The notes: generated from the letters alone by a model not told the origin. A DNA stretch of 64,000 nt from Aerococcus sp. Group 1 (GCF_000193205.1 NC_015278.1:1302001-1366000), one strand, 5' to 3'. Counted from the stretch's first letter, positions 17,429 through 28,151 are shown. Translations and numbers: made by a program.

Positions 17429-18034
17429 TAGACGATAAAAATAATAAAAAGCCCCCTCAACCAGAACCACCACCAAAATAAAGCAAGCCAAAAAGAATGT
17501 CTCTGGCAAGATTTCAATCACTGGGTCAAGCTTGGGATCAAAGAGCCAAGCATCATTATTGAATAAAACTTGATGGAATAGAACAAAAACCTGGTCAAAA
17601 AATATAAGGAAGAGCGGTATTAATAAAAGAGGTAAGACCATTAACCCCTTCATGGGCCGATATAAATAAAAATAGCCTTTCACATTCTTTAATTTTTTCA
17701 AAAAAAGAGCCGAAAGCAAGCCACTCGCAAACAATATCAGGTATAAAAGTTGAAATAAACGCTTTACTTCATAAAAATGAAAAGATCCCTGGTCGCTCAT
17801 AGGAAAGTGAATTAAAGATAAGCTCTCAATCCAAGGAAAATTGAGGTAAGCAATAATACGATGGTAGTCCTGGAAAATCTCCAACCATGATAAATCAGCG
17901 ACTTGATTGACCTCTTCAAGATATGCACTCAGATAATAAAGTGGGGTAAACCAAATCGTGAAGGTAATCGCTCCACACAATATAAAAATCACCAGGCTGC
18001 TAAGTCCTAAGTAAAATCGGATATTTCTTGCCAT
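17405..18034 (-). CDS. TIGR01906 / DUF1461 integral membrane protein
   Basis: 209-residue membrane protein of unknown function with an N-terminal hydrophobic helix (LSSLVIFILCGAITFTIWF), and further hydrophobic stretches near residues 90-110, 130-150 and 180-200. The family is found in lactic acid bacteria and streptococci, very often beside the HAD phosphatase present here. The ATG at 18034 overlaps the end of that gene by 28 bases, so expression is coupled. Function cannot be assigned. Confidence 0.75.
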   Translation of the reverse strand: MARNIRFYLGLSSLVIFILCGAITFTIWFTPLYYLSAYLEEVNQVADLSWLEIFQDYHRIIAYLNFPWIESLSLIHFPMSDQGSFHFYEVKRLFQLLYLILFASGLLSALFLKKLKNVKGYFYLYRPMKGLMVLPLLLIPLFLIFFDQVFVLFHQVLFNNDAWLFDPKLDPVIEILPETFFLACFILVVVLVEGAFYYFYRLGKTSLEK

Positions 18035-18831
18035 AATTTTCCTAATTCCTCATAATCTTTAACGATATAATCTGGCTTAGCAGAAAAATCTTCTAAGTCT
18101 TCTTTATGATGGACACCGGTCTCAATTAATATCGCCGGCATATCTATACGATTTGCCGCTAAGATATCAGTGGTTAAGTTATCACCCAGCATGGCCACTT
18201 CTTCGGCTTGAAGACCTAGCTTAGCTAAGGCACCGGACATAATCATTTTTTCTGGTTTGCCACAAACCATCGGACGAGTCCGACTTACCTCACTGATCAT
18301 ACGACCTAGTGAGCCAGCACCGGGCACAAACCCTCGTTCATCTGGAAATTGTATATCCGGGTTAGTTAAGTAAAAATCCGCCCCTCTTTGGACTGCAATA
18401 GCTGCTTGAGCGAGCTGGTCATAAAAAACATTTTGATTCAAGCCTACGACAACTAGATCAATCTGCTGATCAATATTTGTTCTTAGTTCAAAGCCTAAGT
18501 CACTGACACTCTTTTTAAGAATTTCACTACCAATAATATAAGCGGCCTGTTGGTGATCAACCTGGTGGTAAGCGTCTTTCAGAGCATAAACTAAGGCATC
18601 TACACTACTATAAACTCTTTCTGGATCAACCAAGATATGATGTTCCTTTTCTAGGAAAGCTTGGACTTCTTGGTGGGACCTCATGGAATTATTGGTTAAA
18701 AATAAAAAGGGCGTTTGACTATTAATGAGTTTTTCAATAAATGCTTTAGCTCCCTTAATGGGACTTTTCCCACGATAAACCGTTCCATCCAAATCAATCA
18801 ATAAGCCTTTTATCTTCTTAGCTTTTCTCAT
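18007..18831 (-). CDS. TIGR01457 HAD-IIA sugar-phosphatase-like hydrolase
   Basis: Cytosolic phosphatase of the NagD/AraL branch of the haloacid dehalogenase superfamily. Motif I is LLIDLDGTVYRG, motif II LTNNSM, and motif III/IV MLGDNLTTDILAA, in 274 residues. A GTG (18834) directly precedes the ATG at 18831; the ATG has the better 8-base spacing from AAGG. The yutD-HAD-DUF1461 order is conserved in related bacteria. The substrate is unknown. Confidence 0.87.
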   Translation of the reverse strand: MRKAKKIKGLLIDLDGTVYRGKSPIKGAKAFIEKLINSQTPFLFLTNNSMRSHQEVQAFLEKEHHILVDPERVYSSVDALVYALKDAYHQVDHQQAAYIIGSEILKKSVSDLGFELRTNIDQQIDLVVVGLNQNVFYDQLAQAAIAVQRGADFYLTNPDIQFPDERGFVPGAGSLGRMISEVSRTRPMVCGKPEKMIMSGALAKLGLQAEEVAMLGDNLTTDILAANRIDMPAILIETGVHHKEDLEDFSAKPDYIVKDYEELGKLWQEISDFT

Positions 18832-18841
18832 CACTTTTTCC

Positions 18842-19431
18842 TTATTTTAAACGTTTTTTAGCAGTTACTTTAACAGCATTGGCTTTACGACTGGAATTTT
18901 TCTTTTTCACCGAGAAGCGTTTACCCACTGTCTTCGTTTGTTTTTTAGAAGCTTTTTTATGATTATTTCCTTGGTTATTATGACGACTATTCCTTCTCTT
19001 CTTGCGCTTAGAATTTTGATTATTCCGTTTACTCTTCAATTGGCGGTTACGTTCATTGATTTCTTCTTCACTACGCAGATGCTTTAAAACAAAATAATCG
19101 CAACCAAAACTACAATATTCATACAAATAATCATCTAAAAAGAAATTTGTTGGTCAATACTGGTGTGGGGTAATTTATCTTCATAAAAACCCTTCAAACG
19201 CAATTGTTGAAAACTCCAATCGCCCACCACATAGTCATAGGAATCCAAAATATCCATATAGCGGTTAGCTAACTCCTGCTTATCGATGCCCGCTTCAGCA
19301 TCCTTAACCACTTGAAAAGCTTGACCATTGATTAAATAGCGATCATCAGCCTGTTGGATGACATCAGCAAAAATATAATTGTCGCTCTTACGTTGTTCTA
19401 TCCAAGCTTGGCGGTCTTCTGTTTGAGACAT
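18842..19431 (-). CDS. yutD: YutD-family protein, interrupted by a single-base frame break
   Basis: Two frames together make one YutD (DUF1027) protein. The first (19135-19431, 98 residues, ATG with AAGGAGGG) carries the family core YDYVVGDWSFQQLRLKGFYED and stops at TAG after QQISF. The second frame resumes directly with LDDYLYEYCSFGCDYFVLKHL, the conserved end of the family, and continues into a strongly basic tail of about 70 residues (rich in K, R, N and S) to 18842. One extra T in the T5 run (19137-19141 on the plus strand) would join them into about 196 residues. Sequencing error, real mutation or -1 slippage are all possible. Function unknown. Confidence 0.75.
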
Positions 19432-19467
19432 TTAATCCCTCCTTGTTCCCTGGAATCATTAATTTCT

Positions 19468-19475
19468 ATCTTAGC
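19468..19475 (-). promoter_or_regulatory. Possible extended -10 for the yutD unit
   Basis: Minus strand TGC-TAAGAT resembles an extended -10 (TGNTATAAT); there is no clear -35. Confidence 0.3.
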
Positions 19476-19536
19476 ACACTTTATTTAACACGAAAAGCCT
19501 CTTAGTTTTCAAGAAGGATGTCCCCATTAGAGTAAA

Positions 19537-19564
19537 AATAAAAAGGTGGGAGCGACCCACCTTA
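19537..19564 (-). terminator. Terminator of the glycolytic operon (after eno)
   Basis: Minus strand AAGGTGGG and TCCCACCTT pair around TCGC and are followed by TTTTTATTTTT. Thirty-five bases after the eno stop. Confidence 0.88.
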
Positions 19565-19598
19565 TTAATTAAAAACGTTTTTAAATTTACTTATTGGA

Positions 19599-20912
<1,314 letters not shown>

Positions 20913-20946
20913 TTATCTAAATTAATTTTATAATCTATTTGATGAA

Positions 20947-21702
20947 TTATTCTGCAGCATTAACTAAAGCAAGAAAATCGTCAACTTGAAGACTAGCTCC
21001 CCCTACTAGGGCACCATCAATATTTTCTTGGGCTAAGATATCTTTAACATTAGCAGGTTTCACTGAACCACCGTAGAGGACACGAACAGCGTCACTAGCT
21101 TCTTGACCAGCTACTTCAAAGACAACGTCACGAATGTGGCTACAAATTTCTTCAGCGTCTTCTGGAGAGGCGGTTTTACCGGTACCAATTGCCCAGATAG
21201 GTTCATAAGCAATGACACTTTTAGCAATTTCTTCTTGGCTAAGTTCTTTTAAGGCTGCCTTGATTTGTCCAGTGATCCATTCTTTGGCAATACCTTCTTC
21301 ACGTTGCTCTAAGGTTTCACCACAACAAATAATTGGTGTCATACCATTATCGAAGATTGCTTTAGCTTTCTTAGCAACATCTTCATCGCTTTCGTTAAAT
21401 AATTCCCGACGTTCAGAGTGGCCGATAACCACGTAGCTCGCTCCTAGATCTGCTAAAGCTAAAGGTGAAATTTCTCCAGTGAAAGCCCCACTATTTTCAT
21501 AGTAGCAGTTTTGAGCACCAACTTTAATGTTAGTGTCTTGACTTTCAGAGAGTAAGCTTTGAACGTATAGAGCTGGTGGGCAAACCAAAACTTCAGCCTT
21601 TTCCTTACCACTTAATTTAGCTTTCAAGTCTTCAATAAAATCTGTTGCTTCACTAGCGGTTTTATTTAATTTCCAGTTTCCGGCAATTAAAACTTGTCTC
21701 AC
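20947..21702 (-). CDS. tpiA: Triosephosphate isomerase
   Basis: Interconverts dihydroxyacetone phosphate and glyceraldehyde 3-phosphate. The start is taken as GTG 21702 (MRQVLIAGNWKLNKT): AAGGAAGG lies 9 bases before it but directly abuts the in-frame ATG at 21711, and the family starts MR-x-x-x-IAGNWK. 251 residues, the family length. Catalytic residues: Lys in AGNWKLN, His in IGHSERR, Glu in AYEPIWAIGTGK. Six bases separate the ATG from the pgk stop. Confidence 0.93.
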   Translation of the reverse strand: MRQVLIAGNWKLNKTASEATDFIEDLKAKLSGKEKAEVLVCPPALYVQSLLSESQDTNIKVGAQNCYYENSGAFTGEISPLALADLGASYVVIGHSERRELFNESDEDVAKKAKAIFDNGMTPIICCGETLEQREEGIAKEWITGQIKAALKELSQEEIAKSVIAYEPIWAIGTGKTASPEDAEEICSHIRDVVFEVAGQEASDAVRVLYGGSVKPANVKDILAQENIDGALVGGASLQVDDFLALVNAAE

Positions 21703-21717
21703 TTTGTTCATCCTTCC

Positions 21718-22914
21718 TTATTTTTCACTTAACGCTTCAACACCTGGTAGAGGATTACCTTCTAAGAATTGTAAAGAAGCTCCCCCACCGGTAGAAATGT
21801 GTGAGAATTTTTCTGCAAAGCCTGAATTCTTAGCAGCAGATGCAGAATCTCCACCACCAACAATAGTAATGGCATCGTCAAGGTCAGCAACCGCTTTACA
21901 TACGGCATTGGTACCAACGGCAAATTTTTCCATTTCAAAGACACCCATAGGGCCATTCCATACGACCGTCTTGGCATCTTCTAATTGTTTAGCGAATAAT
22001 TCATTGGTCTTAGGACCGGAATCCAATCCTTCCCAACCTTCAGGAATGGCATCAGCAGCCACTACTTGCGTATTAGCGTCATTTGAAAAGTCATCGGCAA
22101 CGACAACATCTACTGGCAGGTAAAGTTTGTCACCAGCTTTTTCCATAATTTCTTTAGCTAATGAAACACGGTCTTCTTCTAACAAGGAGTTCCCCACTTC
22201 ATAACCCTTTGCTTTTAAGAAGGTATAAGCCATACCCCCACCAATAAGCACTTTGTCGGCCTTATTAAGTAAGGATTCGATCACGGCAATTTTATCGGAA
22301 ACTTTAGCCCCACCTAAGATAGCAACAAAAGGTCGCTTAGGATTATTGACTGCATCCCCTAAGAAGTTTAATTCCTTTTCCATCAAGAAGCCAGCTACCG
22401 CATGGTCAACATTAGCAGAAATACCAACATTAGATGCATGGGCACGGTGAGCGGTCCCAAAGGCATCGTTAACAAAAATACCGTCGCCTAATGAAGCCCA
22501 GTATTTACCTAATTCAGGATCGTTACCGGATTCTTTCTTGCCATCAACATCTTCAAAACGGGTATTTTCAAAGAGTAAAACTTCCCCGTCATTTAATTGG
22601 TCAATGGCTTCTTCTAACTCTTGTCCCCGAGTCGCAGGAACAAAGACTACTTTTTGCCCTAAGAGTTCTTCTAAGTGTTTGGCTACGGGAGCAAGGGACT
22701 TGTCTTTTTTATCTTCTTCACTTTTGACTTTGCCTAAGTGGGAAAATAAAATCAATTTCCCGCCTTGCTCAATGACATACTTAATCGTTGGTAGGGCTTG
22801 GACCATACGATTATCATCGGTAATTTCTCCATCCTTCATAGGGACATTGAAGTCAACCCGCATTAAAATCTTTTTACCTTGGACATTAACATCTTTTACA
22901 GTTTCTTTTGCCAT
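21718..22914 (-). CDS. pgk: Phosphoglycerate kinase
   Basis: ATP-forming glycolytic enzyme. Start set at ATG 22914 ([20 protein letters not shown]), 8 bases after AAGGAG; an in-frame ATG two codons upstream is too close. 398 residues with [28 protein letters not shown], the nucleotide site GGAKVSDKI and the C-terminal GGGDS. It follows gap, but a rho-independent hairpin lies between the two genes. Confidence 0.96.
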   Translation of the reverse strand: MAKETVKDVNVQGKKILMRVDFNVPMKDGEITDDNRMVQALPTIKYVIEQGGKLILFSHLGKVKSEEDKKDKSLAPVAKHLEELLGQKVVFVPATRGQELEEAIDQLNDGEVLLFENTRFEDVDGKKESGNDPELGKYWASLGDGIFVNDAFGTAHRAHASNVGISANVDHAVAGFLMEKELNFLGDAVNNPKRPFVAILGGAKVSDKIAVIESLLNKADKVLIGGGMAYTFLKAKGYEVGNSLLEEDRVSLAKEIMEKAGDKLYLPVDVVVADDFSNDANTQVVAADAIPEGWEGLDSGPKTNELFAKQLEDAKTVVWNGPMGVFEMEKFAVGTNAVCKAVADLDDAITIVGGGDSASAAKNSGFAEKFSHISTGGGASLQFLEGNPLPGVEALSEK

Positions 22915-22942
22915 ATTCATTTCTCCTTTTTCTATCACTTAG

Positions 22943-22976
22943 AAAAAAGGCAGGGAGCGTCTGACTCCCCGCCTTT
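22943..22976 (-). terminator. Intercistronic terminator between gap and pgk
   Basis: Minus strand AAAGGCGGGGAG and CTCCCTGCCTTT pair, then T6. It would stop part of the transcripts after gap and set pgk-tpi-eno at a lower level. Confidence 0.8.
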
Positions 22977-23012
22977 ACATGGATAGACGCTTTTATTAAA
23001 CGTTAGCGTTTA

Positions 23013-24011
23013 TTATAACTTAGCGAAGTATTCTAAGGTACGAACTAATTGTGAAGTATATGACATTTCGTTGTCATACCATGCAGCAGTCTTCACTAAT
23101 TGCTTACCGTCAACGTCCATAACTTTAGTTAGGGTTGCATCGAATAAGGAACCATAAGTCATACCTACAATATCTGAAGAAACGATTTCGTCTTCGTTGT
23201 AACCGAAGGATTCGTTAGCAGCAGCCTTCATAGCAGCGTTAACTTCTTCAACAGTTACATTCTTTTCAAGAACAGTGAAGAATTCTGTAATTGAACCTGC
23301 TTTAACAGGAACACGTTGTGCAGAACCATCTAATTTGCCATTTAATTCTGGTAACACTTGGCCAACAGCTTTTGCAGCACCGGTAGTGTTAGGAATAATG
23401 TTTTCTGCAGCAGCACGTGCACGACGGAAGTCCCCTTTACGGTGTGGAGCATCCAAGGTGTTTTGGTCACCTGTGTAAGCATGGATAGTAGACATTAAAC
23501 CTTCAACAATACCAAAGTTCTTGTTAATAGCATCTGCTAAAGGTGCTAAACAGTTAGTGGTACATGAAGCACCAGAAATAACAGTTTCATCCCCTGTTAA
23601 GATTTCGTGGTTGGTGTTGTAAACGATAGTTGGAATATCTGCTCCACCTGGTGCAGTAATAACAACTTTCTTAGCTCCACCTTTTAAGTGTAGTTCAGCT
23701 TTTTCTTTTGATGCAAAGAAACCAGTAGCTTCAAGAACAACTTCTACACCTAAGTCACCCCAAGGAATTTCAGCTGGGTCTGGATGAGACATAACTTTAA
23801 CTTCTTTACCGTTTACTTTGAAGGCGTCATCTAAAACCTCAATTTCACCATTGAAACGACCATGAGTGGTGTCATATTTCAATAAGTGAGCTAACATTTT
23901 TGAGTCAGTTAAATCATTGATTGCAACTACTTCTAAACCTTCAACATCTTGGATACGACGGAAAGCTAAACGTCCGATACGTCCAAAACCATTAATACCT
24001 ACTTTTACCAT
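23013..24011 (-). CDS. gap: Glyceraldehyde-3-phosphate dehydrogenase (NAD, type I)
   Basis: Glycolytic oxidation of glyceraldehyde 3-phosphate. 332 residues, NAD-binding [15 protein letters not shown] at the N terminus, catalytic cysteine in [13 protein letters not shown] (about residue 153), and the His in [14 protein letters not shown] 24011 with a GGAGG ribosome site. Directly follows cggR as in the Bacillus gapA operon. Confidence 0.98.
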   Translation of the reverse strand: MVKVGINGFGRIGRLAFRRIQDVEGLEVVAINDLTDSKMLAHLLKYDTTHGRFNGEIEVLDDAFKVNGKEVKVMSHPDPAEIPWGDLGVEVVLEATGFFASKEKAELHLKGGAKKVVITAPGGADIPTIVYNTNHEILTGDETVISGASCTTNCLAPLADAINKNFGIVEGLMSTIHAYTGDQNTLDAPHRKGDFRRARAAAENIIPNTTGAAKAVGQVLPELNGKLDGSAQRVPVKAGSITEFFTVLEKNVTVEEVNAAMKAAANESFGYNEDEIVSSDIVGMTYGSLFDATLTKVMDVDGKQLVKTAAWYDNEMSYTSQLVRTLEYFAKL

Positions 24012-24047
24012 ATTAATAATTTTCCTCCTTCGGAAATAAAAATATTT

Positions 24048-25088
24048 TTAATGAGTTTCCTCATTTAAAACCTGATTACTTACCCCTAAATCTGTCACTA
24101 AGACAAAATTAAAGGGTGCGAGTTTTGCAAAAGCTTGAATGGCTTTTGCTTTAGCACGTCCGCCAGCAATTAGAATGGGATATTGAATATCCTTTATCTG
24201 ATCTAATTGTAAACCAATACGGGGCATTTGATAAACTATTTCACCCTCTTTGGTGTAAAAACACCCGAATGCTTCACCAATAGCTCCTTTAGCAAGGATT
24301 TTATCAATCAATTCTGCTGAAAAACCCCGTCTTTGGGCCATGATTCTAGCATCACCAACACTAAATAATAAAGCATCAGTCCGCTTTAAAATATTTAATG
24401 TTGCTTGAATGGAGGGCTCTTTTACCAATAAATCTCTCGTTTCTTCAGTAAGAACATCAGGAACATAGAGAGAATTAGTGGTCCCGTTTAAGCGGTGTGC
24501 GAGTTGGTCACTAATTGTATTTGCCTGAATCGCCACCGAATCGCCCATGCCACCACGGGCAGGAACAATCGTAAAATGCCGATTCTTAGTTAAGACTTTA
24601 CGGTTTAAGCTTTTAGCAACCTCGAGTATTGTCGAGCCGCCTGAAACAGCCACCGTAATGTATCCTTCTGGCAAAGTATTGGCTAAATAGTTAGATAGGA
24701 AAACCCCTATTTGCGCCAAGGTACTGTTTTCTTCATCAAGATTACTCTCAATAATATGTACCTCATCGATACCTAGTTGCTTTTCTAAGCGTTGTTCCTT
24801 AGCAAATAAACTAGAATCTTCATGGAGCATTTCACGAGCGAAAGCTAAAGCTTCCTCACCCTTAGCGGTGATAACCATTCCATTTCTAGTGGAATCTAGT
24901 AACCCTTCTTTTTTAAGGATATTCGTTTCACGCCGGAGTGGTCGCTCAGTCATGTCTAACTTCTTTGCCAAAATTTGACGACCAATAGGTTGAAAGCGTA
25001 AGACCATTTGTAAAATTTGCATCCTTTTTTTAAAGAGGTCTTCCAATTCAGGAACCACTTTAAGGATTCTACTGTAAACGGCTTTCAT
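24048..25088 (-). CDS. cggR: Central glycolytic genes regulator CggR (SorC family)
   Basis: Repressor of the gap operon; in Bacillus, fructose-1,6-bisphosphate relieves binding. N-terminal DNA-binding part (PIGRQILAKKLDMTERPLRRE, about residues 34-54) and a C-terminal sugar-phosphate-binding domain (VAVSGGSTILEVA, VPARGGMGDSV). Start is uncertain: ATG 25088 gives the family-like MKAVYSRILKVVPELEDLF but has only GAAAG upstream; ATG 25130 adds 14 residues and also lacks proper spacing. 346 residues. First gene of the glycolytic operon. Confidence 0.9.
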   Translation of the reverse strand: MKAVYSRILKVVPELEDLFKKRMQILQMVLRFQPIGRQILAKKLDMTERPLRRETNILKKEGLLDSTRNGMVITAKGEEALAFAREMLHEDSSLFAKEQRLEKQLGIDEVHIIESNLDEENSTLAQIGVFLSNYLANTLPEGYITVAVSGGSTILEVAKSLNRKVLTKNRHFTIVPARGGMGDSVAIQANTISDQLAHRLNGTTNSLYVPDVLTEETRDLLVKEPSIQATLNILKRTDALLFSVGDARIMAQRRGFSAELIDKILAKGAIGEAFGCFYTKEGEIVYQMPRIGLQLDQIKDIQYPILIAGGRAKAKAIQAFAKLAPFNFVLVTDLGVSNQVLNEETH

Positions 25089-25165
25089 GACATTCAACTT
25101 TCTATTGCATGGACTTTTATTGTCCGTCATGCCTTTTTTTGACCAACATAGTGCAAAAAAATTTG

Positions 25166-25181
25166 AGCAGTTCTATCTGCT
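25166..25181. promoter_or_regulatory. Possible CggR operator (inverted repeat)
   Basis: AGCAG-N6-CTGCT lies about 25 bases downstream of the predicted -10 of the gap operon, the place where CggR binds in Bacillus. The sequence is not the Bacillus CGGGAC-N6-TGTC type, so assignment is by position only. Confidence 0.3.
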
Positions 25182-25201
25182 ATTCATTTTTCTACATTAG
25201 T

Positions 25202-25230
25202 AGTATAACAAGAATATCATGCAGCCGCAA
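25202..25230 (-). promoter_or_regulatory. Predicted promoter of the cggR-gap operon
   Basis: Minus strand TTGCGG (25225-25230), 17-base spacer, TATACT (25202-25207), leaving a leader of about 105 bases before cggR. Confidence 0.6.
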
Positions 25231-25254
25231 GCATTTTGCAGTGAAAACCCAAAT

Positions 25255-25294
25255 TTTATAAAAACCGAGTGTACTTACTTAAGCTACACTCGGT
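25255..25294 (-). terminator. Terminator of clpP
   Basis: Minus strand ACCGAGTGTA and TACACTCGGT pair perfectly (10 bp) with an 11-nt loop and are followed by TTTTTAT. Confidence 0.85.
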
Positions 25295-25330
25295 AATCAT
25301 TCTGTATATGTCTTGTAAGGCTTTAAGATA

Positions 25331-25933
25331 CTATTCTTGACCTTTTAGTCCTTGGTTAGAAGCCATGATTTCATCAATGATGCCATAGTCTTTAGCTTCT
25401 TTGGCAGTCATCCAGTAATCACGGTCCATATCTTTTTCTACTTTGTCGATATCTTGACCAGAACGTTCAGCAATAATTTCTTTTAAGGTTTGCTTGGTTT
25501 GCAAGATATGACGAGCTGAGATTTCAATTTCAGTGGCTTGACCTTGAACACCACCTAAAGGTTGGTGAATAAGCACTTCAGAATGCGGTAAGGCATAACG
25601 TTTCCCTTTTGTGCCGCCAATTAATAGGATTGAGCCCATAGAAGCTGCTAAACCAGTGACTATAGTGACAACATCGGCATTAACAAATTGCATAGTGTCA
25701 TAAATTGCCATCCCGGCAGTTACTGATCCCCCTGGACTATTAATGTAAATATAGATATCTTTATCGTTATCTTGAGCATCTAAAAAAAGTAATTGGGCAA
25801 TAACACTGTTTGCCATATCATCATTAACTTCTCCACTGAGCATAATAATACGGTCTTTCAGTAAGCGTGAATAAATATCATAAGCGCGTTCGCCACGAGG
25901 TGATTGTTCAATCACTGTAGGTACTAAATTCAT
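25331..25933 (-). CDS. clpP: ATP-dependent Clp protease proteolytic subunit
   Basis: Serine protease barrel that works with ClpX/ClpC-type ATPases; also degrades tmRNA-tagged peptides. 200 residues with catalytic serine in [11 protein letters not shown] (about residue 97), histidine in [13 protein letters not shown] (about 122), and aspartate in MDRDYWM. ATG 25933 with a GGAGG site. Single gene with its own promoter, CtsR box and terminator. Confidence 0.97.
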   Translation of the reverse strand: MNLVPTVIEQSPRGERAYDIYSRLLKDRIIMLSGEVNDDMANSVIAQLLFLDAQDNDKDIYIYINSPGGSVTAGMAIYDTMQFVNADVVTIVTGLAASMGSILLIGGTKGKRYALPHSEVLIHQPLGGVQGQATEIEISARHILQTKQTLKEIIAERSGQDIDKVEKDMDRDYWMTAKEAKDYGIIDEIMASNQGLKGQE

Positions 25934-25963
25934 TTAATTTCCTCCTTTTTCAACTTCCTAACC

Positions 25964-25993
25964 ATTATAACCTTAATAGTCAATATAGGTCAA
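25964..25993 (-). promoter_or_regulatory. Promoter of clpP
   Basis: Minus strand TTGACC (25988-25993), 18-base spacer, TATAAT (25964-25969). Confidence 0.7.
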
Positions 25994-25994
25994 T
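25978..25994. promoter_or_regulatory. CtsR operator of clpP
   Basis: Two heptamers AGTCAAT and GGTCAAT separated by three bases, matching the CtsR consensus (A/GGTCAAA-NAN-A/GGTCAAA) with one change in each heptamer. The box overlaps the -35 of the clpP promoter, as expected for repression. Confidence 0.75.
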
Positions 25995-26168
25995 AGATAA
26001 ACTTATTAGCCTACAAGTAACTATTAAAAGTAAACTAGCTATTAATGCCTTTACAAACAGGACTAATCGATCTTTTTTATACTTTACCTGATTTTTCCGC
26101 TTAGTTTATTTTAATTATAGTAAGGAATCATTAACAGTTACACTACTAGGATTTTTTCAAGAAATGTC

Positions 26169-26198
26169 TTAACAAAAGTAGGTTATATGTGCTATAAT
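26169..26198 (+). promoter_or_regulatory. Promoter of tRNA-Arg
   Basis: TTAACA (26169-26174), 18-base spacer, TATAAT (26193-26198), 14 bases before the tRNA. Confidence 0.65.
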
Positions 26199-26211
26199 AT
26201 ATTCATTGCTT

Positions 26212-26283
26212 GCACCCATAGTGTAATGGATATCACGTAAGATTCCGGTTCTTGAGATGGGGGTTCGATTCCCTCTGGGTGCG
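26212..26283 (+). tRNA. tRNA-Arg (CCG)
   Basis: 72-nt cloverleaf with acceptor GCACCCA/TGGGTGC, anticodon loop TTCCGGT (anticodon CCG, codon CGG), T loop TTCGATT. Discriminator G; CCA not encoded. Confidence 0.92.
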
Positions 26284-26450
26284 TAATTAGTTCCTAGGAC
26301 TTTCAAATAGTTTTTAGAAAAAGTTGATTTAACAGCATTTACAACTTAATTATGAATAATAGTTAACCTCTAATTTTACTCCTCATGGGGCAAAATCTTA
26401 CATCTCCTATCGCTGAGATAGTAAATCCAAATTAGTATTATTTAGTAATT

Positions 26451-26470
26451 GCCCTATGTGGGCTTTTTTT
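26451..26470 (+). terminator. Terminator downstream of tRNA-Arg
   Basis: Short GCCC/GGGC stem with a 5-nt loop followed by T7, then a second T run. Confidence 0.55.
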
Positions 26471-26496
26471 GATTTTTTTATCCCAAAATTATTAAG

Positions 26497-26548
26497 AAAA
26501 GACCTATCCACTAACTAAGGTAATCCTTAGCTAGGGACAGGTCTTTTT
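26497..26548 (-). terminator. Original metQ terminator, displaced by the ISL3 insertion
   Basis: Long hairpin with outer arms AAAAGACCT/AGGTCTTTT and an inner AAGG/CCTT block. On the minus strand it would lie directly after the metQ stop if the ISL3 element and one copy of the 8-bp duplication GTCTTTTT were removed. Confidence 0.7.
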
Positions 26549-26563
26549 GGTTCTATAATATTT

Positions 26564-26606
26564 GGTGTTGATGGGAGCCAACGGCTCTTCATTGGCACCA
26601 TTTTTT
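26564..26606 (+). terminator. Inward-facing terminator at the left ISL3 end
   Basis: Nested stem GGTG...CACC enclosing GAGCC/GGCTC, followed by T6; it would stop transcripts entering from the left before the transposase gene. Confidence 0.55.
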
Positions 26607-26672
26607 GATACACAAAAAGCCATGGAAGGCCTATACTGAAAATACAATCCAAAACACAGAAAGGCGGATTCC

Positions 26673-27998
26673 ATGACTCAATCTAATTGTATACAAAATC
26701 TCTTTAATATAAAAGATGAAAATATTGAAATTGAAGATAGAGTAGTGGAGGAAAAGAAAAATAATATCATTCATAAGGTTATTTTTGGAACCTTAACTAA
26801 CCATCCTTCTCACTGTTCCCATTGCGGACATATCAACGAATCACAAGCTGATATCGTTAAAAATGGATTTTATTCAAGCGATATCTTACTAACGACCATT
26901 AATGGAGGTCAACCCGTTACTTTGCGTCTTAAAAAGCAACATTTTTTTGTAAGCACTGCCAAAGGACTTTTAATACTGAAACGCCCATAGTGGCAGCTAA
27001 TTGCTATATTTCTAAAGCGCTAAAAACTGCGATTACTTTTGCTCTTAGTGAAACGATAGCGATGACTCTTATCGGTAAACAACACAATGTTTCTGTATCG
27101 ACGGTGATTCGTCTTCTAGAAGAAAGAGGGAAAGCATTACTACCTAAATTTAATTATTTGCCCCAGTGCCTTTCTTTTGATGAATTTAAATCAGTGAAAA
27201 ATGTTAGTGGCGCGATGAGCTTTATTTTTATTGATCCCCTAAACCATCGGTTAATTGATATTGTTGAAAATCGACAAAAGAACGAATTAATCCACTACTT
27301 TATGCGTTTTTCTTACAAAAGTCGACAAGCTGTCAAAATAGTTACGATTGATATGTATAGCCCTTATATTGAAGTTATCCGCGCTTGTTTCCCTAATGCA
27401 AAGATACTATTTGATCGTTTTCACGTTATTCAACATCTTAATCTGGCAATCAACTCCGTACGTATTCAACTGATGAATCATATTCGCTATCAATCACCAC
27501 GTGATTATCGCAAATTAAAACAGTTATGGAAGTTACCTTTAAAAAATGAATGGGAACTTGACTATAAAAACTTATATACACATCGACTTTTTGACGGTCT
27601 CGTTTCAGAACAGATGATTGTCGATTACCTCATCAATTTATCTCCCGAATTGTCACGTACCTATACCTATGTTAATCGCCTAAAATACAGTATTTATACC
27701 CATGACATTCAGTCATTTAAAGACTTACTCATTGAAGTCAAGAAGTACACTTTTCCACGTAGAGTACGAACCATTTTTTCAAACCTTAGAAAGATATCAA
27801 GAAGGTATTTGTGAAGCTTTAACGTATACTTTATCTAACGGTCCAATAGAAGGAATGAACAATAAAACGAAACTGATCAAGCGCACAGGTTATGGCTACC
27901 ATCGTTTTGATCATTTAAGAATACGTATAATAATGGCTTCTCGCTTGGTATGTAATGATTTCCAACCTCGTCCACTCACTTTTTCAGAAGCAGCATAA
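26673..27998 (+). pseudogene. ISL3-family transposase, two frameshifts
   Basis: DDE transposase in three pieces. Frame A (26673-26990) has the zinc-finger HCSHCGH; frame B holds the helix-turn-helix (NVSVSTVIRLL) and catalytic region (SFDEFKSVKN, TIDMYSPYIEVIRACFPNA, DRFHVIQHLN); frame A returns for the end GPIEGMNNKTKLIKRTGYGYHRF. One T is missing in the T7 run at 26942-26948 (restores FFCKHCQRTFNTE) and one extra in the T6 run at 27774-27779. Correcting both gives about 441 residues, normal for ISL3. Either a decaying element or two homopolymer errors. Confidence 0.88.
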
Positions 27999-28121
27999 TC
28001 TTTGTTGTAATTATTCATTATTTATAATATTGCTTTCTCACTCTCTGTCTTCGCCTACGGCGAAAAAATAAGAAACAAGAGGCCTTTTAATCGTACCCTT
28101 TTTCACCTATCAGAAGCTATT

Positions 28122-28151
28122 AAAAAATGCCATACCATTTCTGATATGACA
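28122..28151 (-). terminator. Inward-facing terminator at the right ISL3 end
   Basis: Minus strand TGTCATA and TATGGCA pair (one G-U) and are followed by T6. It faces transcription coming from metQ into the element and so takes over as the metQ terminator. Confidence 0.6.

Larger units (their letters stand above)
26284..26548. other. Non-coding spacer between tRNA-Arg and the ISL3 element
   Basis: Contains no gene. A GCCC-TATGT-GGGC hairpin with T7 at 26451-26470 can end tRNA-Arg transcription; TTGCCC of that hairpin can also pair with GGGGCAA at about 26386-26392, an antiterminator-like alternative. The final 50 bases are the terminator displaced from metQ (separate entry). Confidence 0.5.

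Noticed and set aside
21704..22942. Long plus-strand frames opposite tpiA/pgk (21704-22123, 22538-22942)
   Set aside because: Antisense shadows of pgk with no start signals or recognisable protein.
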